64,000 bases of DNA from Evansella caseinilytica (GTDB lineage: Bacteria; Bacillota; Bacilli; Bacillales; Salisediminibacteriaceae), in assembly GCF_900107275.1 (NCBI RefSeq), contig NZ_FNPI01000001.1:496001-560000 (forward strand), in the 5' to 3' direction. Positions 52,676 to 60,672 of the stretch are shown one piece after another (positions within the stretch are counted from its first letter, which is position 1; the number at the start of each line of letters is the position of its first letter). A model generated the notes under the pieces. That model was not told the origin of the DNA and made no database searches. It saw only the letters and a program-made list of their open reading frames with translations. Position numbers and translations under genes: made by a program.

Positions 52676-53020
52676 GGTGTTCAAAAAGTGCGGGAAACAG
52701 CGCCTGCGAATCTCATCGTTGCGTTGCCTCTGTGCTGCTCACGTACGTTTGGTGTACGCTGCGCTGCTCGATGCTGCCGCGCCTCGACCTTCTTGCCGCT
52801 GTTGTGTCCTCCTTTTTGAACTTATAATTTAATTGGGTGTTCAAAAAGTGCGGGAAACAGCGCCTGCGAATCTCATCGTTGCGTTGCCTCTGTGCTGCTC
52901 ACGTACGTTTGGTGTACGCTGCGCTGCTCGATGCTGCCGCGCCTCGACCTTCTTGCCGCTGTTGTGTCCTCCTTTTTGAACAAATATTTTTATTGGATGT
53001 TCAAAAAGTGCGGGAAACTA
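52676..53020 (+). repeat. Tandem family 2 repeats: two full copies and a truncated third
   Basis: Copies at about 52676-52828 and 52835-52988 are essentially identical, each beginning TGTTCAAAAAGTGCGGGAAAC and ending TGTCCTCCTTTTTGAAC. A third start at 52997 breaks off after GCGGGAAAC. Separated by 6-9 AT-rich bases. The near-identity suggests recent duplication. The family is shared with 18628 and the inverted copy at 60493. Confidence 0.85.
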
Positions 53021-53035
53021 CTACGTTATTAAGCT

Positions 53036-53329
53036 ATGAAACTGCCAATAAAATATGTGGATTCTAAAGATAGAAAAGAAGTAGGTGTTATCGGCAATGT
53101 TCAGCTGAAAGGGCGCCGAACCTGCTGGCTGAAACAGGAAATTTTCTCTTTTGCAGACGGTTCCGAAGTAGTTCGTGAGTGCTGTATGCCAACACAATAC
53201 GACGCGGTTAAGTCTTATTTTAAATCATTTTTACGAAAATGCCAGTTTTTTGACTGTTTTTACCGAATCCATCGCCTGATTACAGGGGTTTTTAACAAAT
53301 GCTTTTTTCTAAAAGATGGTTGCTTTTAG
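53036..53329 (+). CDS. Uncertain ORF after truncated repeat
   Basis: 97 codons (MKLPIKYVDSKDRKEVGVIG ... VVRECCMPTQYDAVKSYFKS). There is no ribosome binding site before the ATG, and a truncated repeat ends 15 bases upstream. The composition of the first 75 residues is protein-like. I do not recognise the family. It may be the remainder of a gene whose start was cut by the repeat, or chance. Confidence 0.3.
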   Translation: MKLPIKYVDSKDRKEVGVIGNVQLKGRRTCWLKQEIFSFADGSEVVRECCMPTQYDAVKSYFKSFLRKCQFFDCFYRIHRLITGVFNKCFFLKDGCF

Positions 53330-53598
53330 CTATTGGACCGTAAATTAAGCTAAAGCTTTGTTCTTTCCGCGCTAGCGTGTAGAGGCTCAATAACAACAAA
53401 GTTTACGAAACCAGTCTTAACAAATATTATTATATGTTTCGTTCATACTAGTAAGAGTCGTCACGTTTTTGGTCCGTGTCGGATTAATACTTGGCGGTGA
53501 AAACAACCACATAAAGCTGTTATTTTGATGTCAACAGCCGCCGTGCCTCGTTAATGAGCAGAGCGATTGACACATCAGACAAGCAGGAGGTGACAGAA

Positions 53599-54198
53599 AT
53601 GGGAAAACAGATCATGCTGCTCTTGATGACAGCGCTGCTTGTACTGTCGGCATGCGGAACCGATGAACCGGATGCGGAGCAGGATACAGCGGATATTCCG
53701 GAAGAGACGAATGTAGTGGATGACGACATTGAAGAGGAACCGGAAGGGAAAGAAGAGGAAGAGCCTGAAGAAACTGAAGCCGAGGCGGACGAAGCTCGAG
53801 ACTATGCAAATGTCATTACGCAGCTTGACCGAGAAGAAGTGGAAGACATAATAAAATCCGATGCGGAAGCGGACTGGGAAGGCGATTATCAAATGCAGGT
53901 GTTCCAGATTGACACGCAGACGGAAGCATATGAAGAGCTGCTAAAGCTGGAGATCGACGATCAAGTAAAAGAAACGGTTCTTACCAATGCCTTCGATTAT
54001 TGGGAGTACGATTTTCAAATGGTTCTCTTTGAATACGAAACGCAGATGGAGGCATATTATGAGCTCCAGACACTGGACGCAGAATCTGAAATAGAACAGG
54101 AAATTTTGGAAAGGGCAAAAAGCAACTGGGGCGATGACTATCAGATGATTCTGTACGAGTATGAAATGCAGCTGGAAGCGTATGAAGAGCTGCAGTGA
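53599..54198 (+). CDS. Acidic repeat lipoprotein
   Basis: 199 residues from ATG 53599 (AGGAGGTGACAGAA). Signal MGKQIMLLLMTALLVLSAC with lipobox LLSAC. A strongly acidic linker (EEEPEGKEEEEPEETEAEAD) is followed by three degenerate repeats of about 36 residues, each with a core like DYQMxLxxxxTQxEAYEEL (QMQVFQIDTQTEAYEEL, QMVLFEYETQMEAYYEL, QMILYEYEMQLEAYEEL). Exported and lipid-anchored; function unknown. The frame continues upstream to 53554 without a signal and is rejected. Confidence 0.8.
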   Translation: MGKQIMLLLMTALLVLSACGTDEPDAEQDTADIPEETNVVDDDIEEEPEGKEEEEPEETEAEADEARDYANVITQLDREEVEDIIKSDAEADWEGDYQMQVFQIDTQTEAYEELLKLEIDDQVKETVLTNAFDYWEYDFQMVLFEYETQMEAYYELQTLDAESEIEQEILERAKSNWGDDYQMILYEYEMQLEAYEELQ

Positions 54199-54295
54199 TC
54201 TTATATTTGTCTGGCATGGCACAGATTCGTAACACGAAAAAACTTGCGATTGTTACTTCCTGTTAAGTGAAACTCGATTGTCGCCTGATTTTTAA

Positions 54296-54620
54296 AAGGT
54301 GTTTTTGCCCTTTTGAGACTTCCCCGAAGCAATGAGCCACACTTCACCGAGAAGCTGTGAGCTGCCTCATTGTGTCATCGCGCGCGATGGCACTTACATC
54401 GATAACAGTGCAATACTGGCTGAGGAAGAGACAATGAGAGAAGCCGCTGCATCTTTTCCAAAGCCTAATAGGAGTGATTATTTCCTATCAGGCGTGCAGG
54501 GTACGATGCCTCTCCCATCGAGTTGTCTCGACGGATAGTCATCGAAGCTGTGCTTGCAGAGGAAGAGACAAGCACGGAGCTATTGCCCTGATATTCTTTT
54601 CAATCGTGTTGGCTTTTGAC
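54296..54620 (+). repeat. Long structured intergenic repeat, copy B
   Basis: Matches 3186-3540 closely. The left hairpin arm is degraded (AAAAGGTGTTTTTGCCCTTT, AGACTTCCCC) but the body is retained, including the palindromic stem at 54372-54393, where one pair is now T-G instead of C-G. No gene. Confidence 0.8.
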
Positions 54621-54769
54621 ACAGCCCGCTTGCGCCCGAGGAAAAATGGAGCGGAAATTGCAGGAAGGAACGCCTATCTTTGTTGCGAGTGTGTGAAGGG
54701 GACTGTTCACTGTGCTGTCAGCTGGTTGGCAGTCCCCACCTTCTCAAACATCAAAAGCAGCTGCTGATT

Positions 54770-55102
54770 TCAGCCTGAAATTTCCGCCGCTGAATTTTTT
54801 ACAGCCTTTACATCATACAGGCCGCCTTCAGAATGAATGAAATAGTCCGGTTTCGGTTGGCCTTGGCTTGCTTTATGTCCGGCGATATGGGCTTCGCTCG
54901 TTTCCCACTGCTTCCAATGCTGCTCGGATTCCCAGCGAATGAGGATCAGAACTTCTTCATCGCCCCGCCGTACTTTTTTTTCCAAGACGGTTAAGTCAAT
55001 GAAGCCTTCCTGTTTTTCTATTATTCCGGGTTGGCTGAAGCGAGTGATTACTTGCTCTCCATGTCCTTCTTTCACAACGATTTTTTTTAGCTGAATAAAC
55101 AT
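54770..55102 (-). CDS. hmoA: HmoA-like heme-degrading monooxygenase
   Basis: 110 residues, ferredoxin-like ABM fold. MFIQLKKIVVKEGHGEQVIT, IIEKQEGFIDLTVLEKKVRR, GDEEVLILIRWESEQHWKQW and the C-terminal PKPDYFIHSEGGLYDVKAVK closely resemble B. subtilis HmoA (YetG). In this family conserved Trp and His in the W...W...H block hold heme. ATG 55102 is chosen (GGGAGCAATGTT upstream). A Fur box lies about 50 bases upstream, consistent with iron control. Role: release of iron from heme. Confidence 0.9.
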   Translation of the reverse strand: MFIQLKKIVVKEGHGEQVITRFSQPGIIEKQEGFIDLTVLEKKVRRGDEEVLILIRWESEQHWKQWETSEAHIAGHKASQGQPKPDYFIHSEGGLYDVKAVKNSAAEISG

Positions 55103-55150
55103 AACATTGCTCCCATCCTTCAAAAATTATCTACCTTTATTCAGTATAAA

Positions 55151-55165
55151 TGATAATGGTTATCA
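55151..55165. promoter_or_regulatory. Fur box upstream of hmoA
   Basis: TGATAATGGTTATCA matches the 7-1-7 Fur consensus TGATAATnATTATCA at all but one position. It is 49 bases upstream of the hmoA start on the minus strand, in a suitable place for repression under iron-replete conditions. Confidence 0.85.
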
Positions 55166-55285
55166 ATTTCAATCATGCTGTTCAACACTGGAAAAGGAGC
55201 GGGCACGTCATTTTGCAGGTGTCATCTGTTCCTTTTTGACTGTTATCTGACGAATTAATTACAAAATCAACGTTTATGATAGACA

Positions 55286-55594
55286 TTAGTCGTGTTCAAC
55301 ATGATGAAGAACCTGCTGTAGTATCGAAATGACATGATCGTCGTCATAAGTGTATAAAAGCGTGTTCCCCTCCCGTCTGAACTTGACTAAGCGTAATGCC
55401 CGCAGTGTGCTCAGCTGATGGGAGACAGCAGAAGCCGACATTTCCAGCACTTCGGAAATGTGACTCACGGAGCATTCTTCCTGTGATAATAAGTAGAGAA
55501 TTTTTATTCGGGTAGGATCTCCAAGTGCTTTAAATATTCTGGATGCTTCTTCGACGGTCGTTTCTGCTAAAAATGCATGGTCTTTTTGTTCCAT
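55286..55594 (-). CDS. ArsR/SmtB repressor with alpha-5 zinc site (CzrA type)
   Basis: 102 residues, winged helix. The recognition helix is VSHISEVLEMSASAVSHQLS. The C-terminal helix has Asp85-x-His87-x10-His98-x2-His101 (DDHVISILQQVLHHVEH), exactly the metal pattern of CzrA. Lacks the CXC arsenic site. ATG 55594 follows AGAGGGATCATGAA. Such proteins repress metal efflux genes; no efflux gene is next to it here, so the target lies elsewhere. Confidence 0.88.
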   Translation of the reverse strand: MEQKDHAFLAETTVEEASRIFKALGDPTRIKILYLLSQEECSVSHISEVLEMSASAVSHQLSTLRALRLVKFRREGNTLLYTYDDDHVISILQQVLHHVEHD

Positions 55595-55908
55595 TTCATG
55601 ATCCCTCTTTCTACATCGGCATTCGTTTAAGAATAAGCCATCCACCTACAAATATTATACCGTTTCTGCGGCAGTTTCTTAAAGAGGGGAAAGAAAGTCC
55701 GGATCATTGGAAAATGCGTGCTGGCTGGCAGTAAAGAAATGTTCACTCTCCCAAAGGTGCCTGTGTATTTAAAAGAAAGCATTCGACAAACGGAAATACT
55801 GACTGAAGCGCCGGGGGAAAGTAGCAGATCAAATCCGCTGCACTTACATAAGAATTTGGGCAGGTACGGTTTAGCGTTTTTTGTTGGTAACGCGTGGAAT
55901 AGAAAAAG

Positions 55909-55950
55909 CGGGAGTTTCGATAGGCAGGAACGGCCTAAGAAACTCCCTTG
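55909..55950 (-). terminator. Terminator of the exported three-gene cassette
   Basis: Read on the minus strand, GGGAGTTTCTTAGGCC pairs with GGC...TATCGAAACTCCC and is followed by GCTTTTTCT. It lies about 60 bases past the stop of the Tat peptide gene. Confidence 0.75.
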
Positions 55951-56010
55951 ATATTAAAAGCGGTGAACGCCGGCAGTCGTTTCTCCGCCTGTTACGCAAG
56001 CAACAAGAAA

Positions 56011-56214
56011 TCAGCGATCGACCAGGCTGGCGAGGTCTGAGCCGAGCTGACGTGTGCCGGTATCCAGCAGCCACGTTTCTGCGTCGGTGAATTGTGGAGC
56101 GGTTGATTTTTCCTGAGCCTGGGCATAGTCCACGATGGCCGGACCAAGGGCCACAGTGAGCAAGGCAGCGACGCCGGTCTTGGCAGTCTCTCTTAGAAAA
56201 TCACGTCTGTCCAT
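56011..56214 (-). CDS. Small protein with Tat signal
   Basis: 67 residues. A twin-arginine signal MDRRDFLRETAKTG precedes a hydrophobic stretch VAALLTVALGPAIVDYAQA with an AQA cleavage site, leaving a mature peptide of about 33 residues (QEKSTAPQFTDAETWLLDTG...). GAGGAGGGATACCC upstream of ATG 56214 is a good site. Last gene of a three-gene minus-strand unit, 15 bases after the lipoprotein gene. Such a short mature Tat product is unusual. Function unknown. Confidence 0.7.
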   Translation of the reverse strand: MDRRDFLRETAKTGVAALLTVALGPAIVDYAQAQEKSTAPQFTDAETWLLDTGTRQLGSDLASLVDR

Positions 56215-56229
56215 GGGTATCCCTCCTCG

Positions 56230-56688
56230 TTATTCAGGTATCGCTTCAAAAATTTCTTCAGATACATGCTGCTTTGCCAGTGTCCGCAGCGCTTGGTATA
56301 CGCCGGTAGTATCGAGTGTAGTCAATGATTCTCCTCCGTCTTTTTCAATAATGATTTGGCCGGGAAGAACGGTCATCTGCTCATAGTCGTCCATGTCCGG
56401 CAATGGCAGGTCACGCACAATAAATCCTCGAAACCCAAGAGGGCCGTCGGCAGAGGTTCCGTCAGCTCCCTCTTCCGGGAGCTGTTCAAGCAGTGGAGCA
56501 ATCAGCTGAGCAATTTCCTCCGCTTCCTCTTCTGTTAAATCCCATGCCGGATTCGGTTGCCCGGAAAGGACGTCCACTTCCACTTCTGCACCAGTTGTAT
56601 TCCCGTTGTTGTCAACCGAATCATCAGCGCCGCAGCCGGCGCCGATCAGCGCGATGACCCCAAACAAAATGACGTGTTTTATTTTCAT
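56230..56688 (-). CDS. Lipoprotein with SGxPNP domain
   Basis: 152 residues. Signal with lipobox IGAGC (Cys19). The mature part has VEVDVLSGQPNPAWDLTEEE (about 36-55) and LGFRGFIVRDL, which match SGRPNPRWTLS and LGYRGFVVHTT in the adjacent 278-residue protein. They therefore share a domain, defined here by SG-x-PNP-x-W-x-L and LG-[FY]-RGF-x-V. GGGAGGG lies before the ATG at 56688. Function unknown; extracytoplasmic. Confidence 0.8.
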   Translation of the reverse strand: MKIKHVILFGVIALIGAGCGADDSVDNNGNTTGAEVEVDVLSGQPNPAWDLTEEEAEEIAQLIAPLLEQLPEEGADGTSADGPLGFRGFIVRDLPLPDMDDYEQMTVLPGQIIIEKDGGESLTTLDTTGVYQALRTLAKQHVSEEIFEAIPE

Positions 56689-56708
56689 TTTTTTCCCTCC
56701 CTAATGTG

Positions 56709-57545
56709 CTAATTAACAGTCTGGCGTGAAGAACCTGGACCGTAAAGATAGCCTCCCCATGTCGTGTATTTGCCACGGTCACAGGAATATGGTGATGTGA
56801 TGTAGTTTCCTGAGTTATCTTTATTTCTAGCATTGGTTGAGCCCGGTTTATGGCAGTACCGAGCTGTTCCACTGCTGGTGCTCTTTGTTTTCCTCCACCA
56901 GTGATAGTCGACTCCCGGCCAGATCGCAAAGGCGACGCGGAGGTTTCCGCCGCTGCAAGTCGTTTTGTATCCGTCCCGCAGCGCGGCATCCTTGATAGCT
57001 GCCACTGTCAGACTGGTAAAGATTTTCCCCGTCCCTCTGCCGGGCTGTGCGAACGTGTTGGTCCGCCAGTTAGAGCAGTAATTATAGCAATTGTTGTTGA
57101 GGCGGTGGCGGGATTCTTTGTTCCAGAAATCAAAGTTGGTCGAGCTGGTCACGTGGTAAGAACAGGTAGCCAACGCCGTGGCTTCCTCCACCAACGGTTG
57201 GGCCACAATTTCTTCAGCGGCTGCTTCGACGACGACTTCCTGCAGTCCCAGCTGTTCCACTGAGGCAAGTAGCCATTGTTCCGAGGAAATATCAACCTTG
57301 GTGGTCATCCCCTCGCGAACCCGGAAATATGTAGGCAGCTTCTTTTCTTTCAACGTATGCGCCACAGTGCCGGTGGTGTGCACCACGAAGCCACGATAAC
57401 CGAGCTTGCCGTCGGAAACAGAAACAGGGGCCATCGGAACGCCGCCGTTGATCACTCTTTCCAAAAATTCCCTTTGTTCCGCCGGCGATAAAGTCCAACG
57501 GGGATTCGGGCGTCCGGAGAAAATATCCAACTCAATTTCAATCAT
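56709..57545 (-). CDS. SGxPNP-domain protein with Cys/His-containing C-terminal domain
   Basis: 278 residues. N-terminal SGxPNP domain (1-100) shared with the neighbouring lipoprotein. C-terminal domain (about 125-278) has NNCYNYCSNW (Cys153) and PGVDYHWWRK (His215), then CHKPGSTNARN, DNSGNYIT and YSCDRGKYTTWGGYL. I recall the SHKPG...DNSG...DRG pattern from other bacterial secreted or phage-associated proteins of unknown function. Cys153 and His215 could be a thiol-peptidase pair of NlpC/CHAP type; this is inference. No signal peptide. AGAGAGGAG precedes ATG 57545. Confidence 0.75.
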   Translation of the reverse strand: MIEIELDIFSGRPNPRWTLSPAEQREFLERVINGGVPMAPVSVSDGKLGYRGFVVHTTGTVAHTLKEKKLPTYFRVREGMTTKVDISSEQWLLASVEQLGLQEVVVEAAAEEIVAQPLVEEATALATCSYHVTSSTNFDFWNKESRHRLNNNCYNYCSNWRTNTFAQPGRGTGKIFTSLTVAAIKDAALRDGYKTTCSGGNLRVAFAIWPGVDYHWWRKTKSTSSGTARYCHKPGSTNARNKDNSGNYITSPYSCDRGKYTTWGGYLYGPGSSRQTVN

Positions 57546-57584
57546 TCGTTAAACTCCTCTCTTCCATTTGATTTGATAAAGTCA

Positions 57585-57960
57585 TAGAGCGTGTTCAAAC
57601 AGGAGGACGTCACAGTGCCAAGAAGATCAAAAGTACAGCGGCTTACTATCAACAACGATGAAGTGTCAGACTGAAATCAGAATGAATGTTTCGACTTGTA
57701 AGGCTTGTTATTGTGCGGGCAATTCTAAGGAGAGAGGTGGTGTGCTTGTTTCCACGTGTAAAAAGCCAGGGTGTTCTCGACAGACGGTGTTCAAAAAAGC
57801 AAGAAGCGATGCCGGCGAATATCGCGGTTGCCGTATTTTACCCGCTGTCCTGCATGTCGATGGACGATTTTCGGTGTATGCTACTGCCAACTTTTGAGGA
57901 GAGAAGCTCAAAAGAAACTTTTGAGACATCCATATGTAACTTTTTTTTTGAACATACGTC
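57585..57960. repeat. Degraded TTCAAA-ended repeats
   Basis: GCGTGTTCAAACAGGAGGAC at 57589 and GGTGTTCAAAAAAGCAAGAA at 57785, with GATGCCGGCGAATATCGCGG resembling the family 2 body, and the right end TTTTTTTTTGAACATACGTC. The short frames on it have no ribosome binding site. About 540 bases between divergent genes hold nothing else that I can support. Confidence 0.6.
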
Positions 57961-58124
57961 TAAACTATAAAATAATCTAATATTCTTGCAATGTCAATCA
58001 TTTTTTAGTAAAAAAGTAAAACAAATCCAGTGTCAAGGTTGTAAAAATTGATACAATTAAGTCGTTGAATAAGTAGTGCAGGACAGTGTCGAATATAAAA
58101 ATGGCAGTAAGGAGTTTTGGAAAA

Positions 58125-58706
58125 ATGAGTAAACCCGAATGGCATATCAGCTTAGCGATTGGTCCGAATTGTGATATGGAATCCTTCGCTTTGCGATCGG
58201 CACTGGAATACTTTGGTGTACGAGTATGCGTGCACTGGATCGGCAGACCGAGCGATTTCGTCGATGTGTTATCGGGAGCTGACCGGGAGGCGCAGGTGGA
58301 TTATTTGATTTTAAATTTTCATGGAGAGGAAGGAAAATTTTGCATGCCTGAGCTGAGCGAGGACATCTATGAGAAGGCTGAACCAAGAGGTGAATTTTTT
58401 TCCGCTCAGGAGATCATCCAGTATGCAAACTTAGCGAACGTCAAGGTGATTGCAATGGGCTGCACCCTCGGGGAAAAACAGTTGGCACAAGCGTTTATCC
58501 AACGTGGCAGCCCTTCTTATCTCGGTCCTGCTGATTATATTGACGGGAATGCCAATTTCATGTTTGTCATGAGATTTATTTATGAGCTGATTGCGAATAA
58601 GAAGACGGAGAAGGAAGCATTTGCGTCTGCAGCTTCGATGGATCAGGAGACCTCCCTGTACAAACTTTATTCATCCAAGGACGAGACAGTTGATGGCGAG
58701 GAATAG
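58125..58706 (+). CDS. Stand-alone caspase-fold protein
   Basis: 193 residues from ATG 58125 (TAAGGAG, 10 bases); a GTG frame from 58086 lies before that site. The strand/helix order and dyad of caspase/CHAT-like (clan CD) peptidases are visible: HISLAIGPNCDMESFALRSA, VDYLILNFHGEEG (His66), VKVIAMGCTLGEKQLAQAF (Cys113), then GSPSYLGPADYIDGNANFMF. I recall Bacillus relatives labelled delta-aminolevulinic acid dehydratase, which the sequence does not support. No fused effector or sensor domain. Cytoplasmic. Confidence 0.75.
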   Translation: MSKPEWHISLAIGPNCDMESFALRSALEYFGVRVCVHWIGRPSDFVDVLSGADREAQVDYLILNFHGEEGKFCMPELSEDIYEKAEPRGEFFSAQEIIQYANLANVKVIAMGCTLGEKQLAQAFIQRGSPSYLGPADYIDGNANFMFVMRFIYELIANKKTEKEAFASAASMDQETSLYKLYSSKDETVDGEE

Positions 58707-58861
58707 TTCACTAAAGCACCATTTCCACATAAAGGGAAAAAGAGTAATTTACTAATGAAAGCGTTAGAACTACTTGATATTTAGAGAGTAGCAGAAAGCT
58801 TTTTCTAATAAAACAATGCAAAATAGCCGGATGCCAAACTTATCGGTATATAATAAATTCA

Positions 58862-59071
58862 ATGGATAAAAATATCAGAAAAGAGAAATTTCCGTTGCAA
58901 TGGTCTTATCTTACCGGTTCGCTTGCATTAATCTTTTCGCTGTTATACGCATTTTTTCTTTTTCGTTTAAAAAGCAAATTCGAAAAGATAAAGGTTGGAG
59001 ACGTTGTGGAAAAGGAAATGGGAGAAAAATGGGGGGGAGTTGAAAAGAATGCATGTGCTTATTGTGCTTAG
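58862..59071 (+). CDS. Possible small membrane protein
   Basis: 69 codons with one hydrophobic helix (LTGSLALIFSLLYAFFLF) and a basic tail. No ribosome binding site precedes ATG 58862, but TATAAT lies at 58849-58854, so a leaderless transcript is conceivable. The last codons overlap the next small ORF. Weakly supported. Confidence 0.35.
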   Translation: MDKNIRKEKFPLQWSYLTGSLALIFSLLYAFFLFRLKSKFEKIKVGDVVEKEMGEKWGGVEKNACAYCA

Positions 59072-59108
59072 CGCCATTTTTTCTGTGATTACGATCTTTT
59101 TAAGCTGA
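59049..59108 (+). CDS. Possible 19-residue membrane peptide
   Basis: MHVLIVLSAIFSVITIFLS has a strong site GGGGGGGAG eight bases before ATG 59049. One hydrophobic helix. It begins inside the previous frame. It could be a real small peptide; nothing more can be said. Confidence 0.35.
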   Translation: MHVLIVLSAIFSVITIFLS

Positions 59109-59139
59109 ATTCCCCATCCAAGTATACGGCGATGGAGGA

Positions 59140-59360
59140 GAGGGTGTTTTTTCCCTTTTGAGACACCCCCGAAACGAACTTACCTTGGCGTTTTTTCATT
59201 TCTTTCCCATCCGCCCCAGCGAAGCCGTCAAACGGTAACGAAAAAGAGGATAATCGTGCCCGAAAAGTGTTGCGAATCCGCTGTACGGTAACGAATAGAG
59301 AGTGATCGTGCCCGAAAGGAGTTGCGAAAGCGAGTCACGGTATCGAAAAGAAGTTAATTA
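59140..59360. repeat. Half hairpin plus degenerate ~52-bp tandem repeats
   Basis: CCCTTTTGAGACACCCCCGAA (about 59153-59173) is the right arm of the 44-nt hairpin family with its left arm truncated. From 59215 three units follow with ACGGTAACGAAAAAGAGGAT, ATCGTGCCCGAAAAG and TGCGAATCCGCTG, matching those at 31430-31560. No gene. Confidence 0.65.
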
Positions 59361-59367
59361 GCTGGGC

Positions 59368-60228
59368 TCATGATTTTGCTTCTGCAAAAATATCGATGCC
59401 TAAGCTTTCAAGAATCTGGATCGCCGTTGAAATCGGCAGCCGTTCTAAGCGAAATTCATCGTGAATCACCTCTTCAATCTCTTTGGCACTAGTCAACTTT
59501 TCTGTTTTGCTGTCCCCGCTGGCATAACGAATGCCATATTTGTTATTCACAAGCGATACGCTTCTCTCTTGATCAAGCTGGTACAGTTGGCATCTTAATA
59601 TCGTCATGAAGGTTGTGCCCGGCTGATTTGCGCGATCAATTGCCTGGCTGAAATCGCTGAAGCGGCGCTGTTGATAAATGCTAAAACTCCAGGTTTTTCC
59701 GCTTTTTTTTCCATTCGTGTAGCGTTCGTACTGATATTTGCCGCTTGCTGCAGCCACCGTTTTTAAATAAACATGATCTTCAGAAAAAGAGGAAACATTG
59801 TCAGGGTCAGTCTGAAAGCGGACTGGTTGAAATATCGGGGCAGCGGCGCCGCAGTCAACATATACTTTTTCTTCCGGCCACTCAGGTAAAGTGACGAGTA
59901 TCGCCATATGCTCAGTCCCGAGCATGGCAAGCTGGCTCTCAAATCCGAGTTGATCCAGTAATTGACATAAATGAAGATTTAACGTATAGCACGTTCCGCC
60001 GAAATGATGCAGCTGATAGTTTGCGAGAAACGTTTCCAGCGGCGGAATAAGGAACTGGTTTGCTTGCTGGTCGCGATAATAGACAAGCTTGCTGATGTTT
60101 TCAAAAGGAAAGGTCGTTAAATGGGCACGACATATTTTTTCAAGATAGCTATAAGAAGGTTTTTCCACGGTGAGTCCAAGTATTTTCAAATAATCTGTTA
60201 CATACCCATGTTTTTGTTGCTGGCTCAT
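59368..60228 (-). CDS. nat: Arylamine N-acetyltransferase
   Basis: 286 residues, the normal length. Transfers acetyl groups from acetyl-CoA to arylamines or hydrazines. The catalytic triad is in place: Cys80 (HHFGGTCYTLN), His107 (GTEHMAILV), Asp125 (VYVDCGAAAP). N-terminal FPFENISKLVYY is the family block. GAGGAGTTGATCTTAC lies before ATG 60228. Monocistronic; Bacillus relatives are sometimes linked to aromatic amine detoxification. Confidence 0.93.
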   Translation of the reverse strand: MSQQQKHGYVTDYLKILGLTVEKPSYSYLEKICRAHLTTFPFENISKLVYYRDQQANQFLIPPLETFLANYQLHHFGGTCYTLNLHLCQLLDQLGFESQLAMLGTEHMAILVTLPEWPEEKVYVDCGAAAPIFQPVRFQTDPDNVSSFSEDHVYLKTVAAASGKYQYERYTNGKKSGKTWSFSIYQQRRFSDFSQAIDRANQPGTTFMTILRCQLYQLDQERSVSLVNNKYGIRYASGDSKTEKLTSAKEIEEVIHDEFRLERLPISTAIQILESLGIDIFAEAKS

Positions 60229-60492
60229 GTAAGATCAACTCCTCGGGATATCTATGATCGCAGACAGTGTTTTATACTTAATATACCTTTAAATATAAAA
60301 ACAGGCAATCCATTTAGACTATAGAAGGAAATTGCAAAAATGCGCTGGAGGAAACGGAAAAATATGGTATAATGCAGGGAGTTTGAAAATGTCGAACACT
60401 GCGCACTCGAAGCAGCTGTGTCCGATTTTTGATAGAATGGATGTATTGGATTGAAAAGGCAAGAAGAATTTTTTTACAAACGCTTGATGAAT

Positions 60493-60640
60493 GTGTTCAA
60501 AAAGGAGAAGAGACCAGCGGTAAGAAGGTAGAGGCGCGGAAGAACCGAGATGCGGAGCGTACACCGAACGTACGAGAGTAGCGGGGAGAGAACGTAACGA
60601 TGTGATTCGCAAGCGCTGTTTCCGTGCGCATTTTGAACAT
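60493..60640 (-). repeat. Family 2 repeat, inverted copy
   Basis: Begins TGTTCAAAAAGGAGAAGAGA and ends GCGCATTTTGAACA. Read on the minus strand it gives AACAGCGCTTGCGAATCACA, then the CTCGTACGTTCGGTGTACGC stem, as in 52676. It lies just before thyX and may contribute leader sequence. Confidence 0.75.
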
Positions 60641-60672
60641 CCACTTGAAAAAACATTGAAAGGAAGAAAAAG

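Noticed and set aside
55718-55951. 77-residue plus-strand frame between ArsR and the exported cassette
   Set aside because: No ribosome binding site, and its end overlaps a minus-strand terminator stem.
57292-57498. Frames opposite the 278-residue SGxPNP protein
   Set aside because: Antisense shadows; the minus-strand gene has a good start site and a domain shared with its neighbour.
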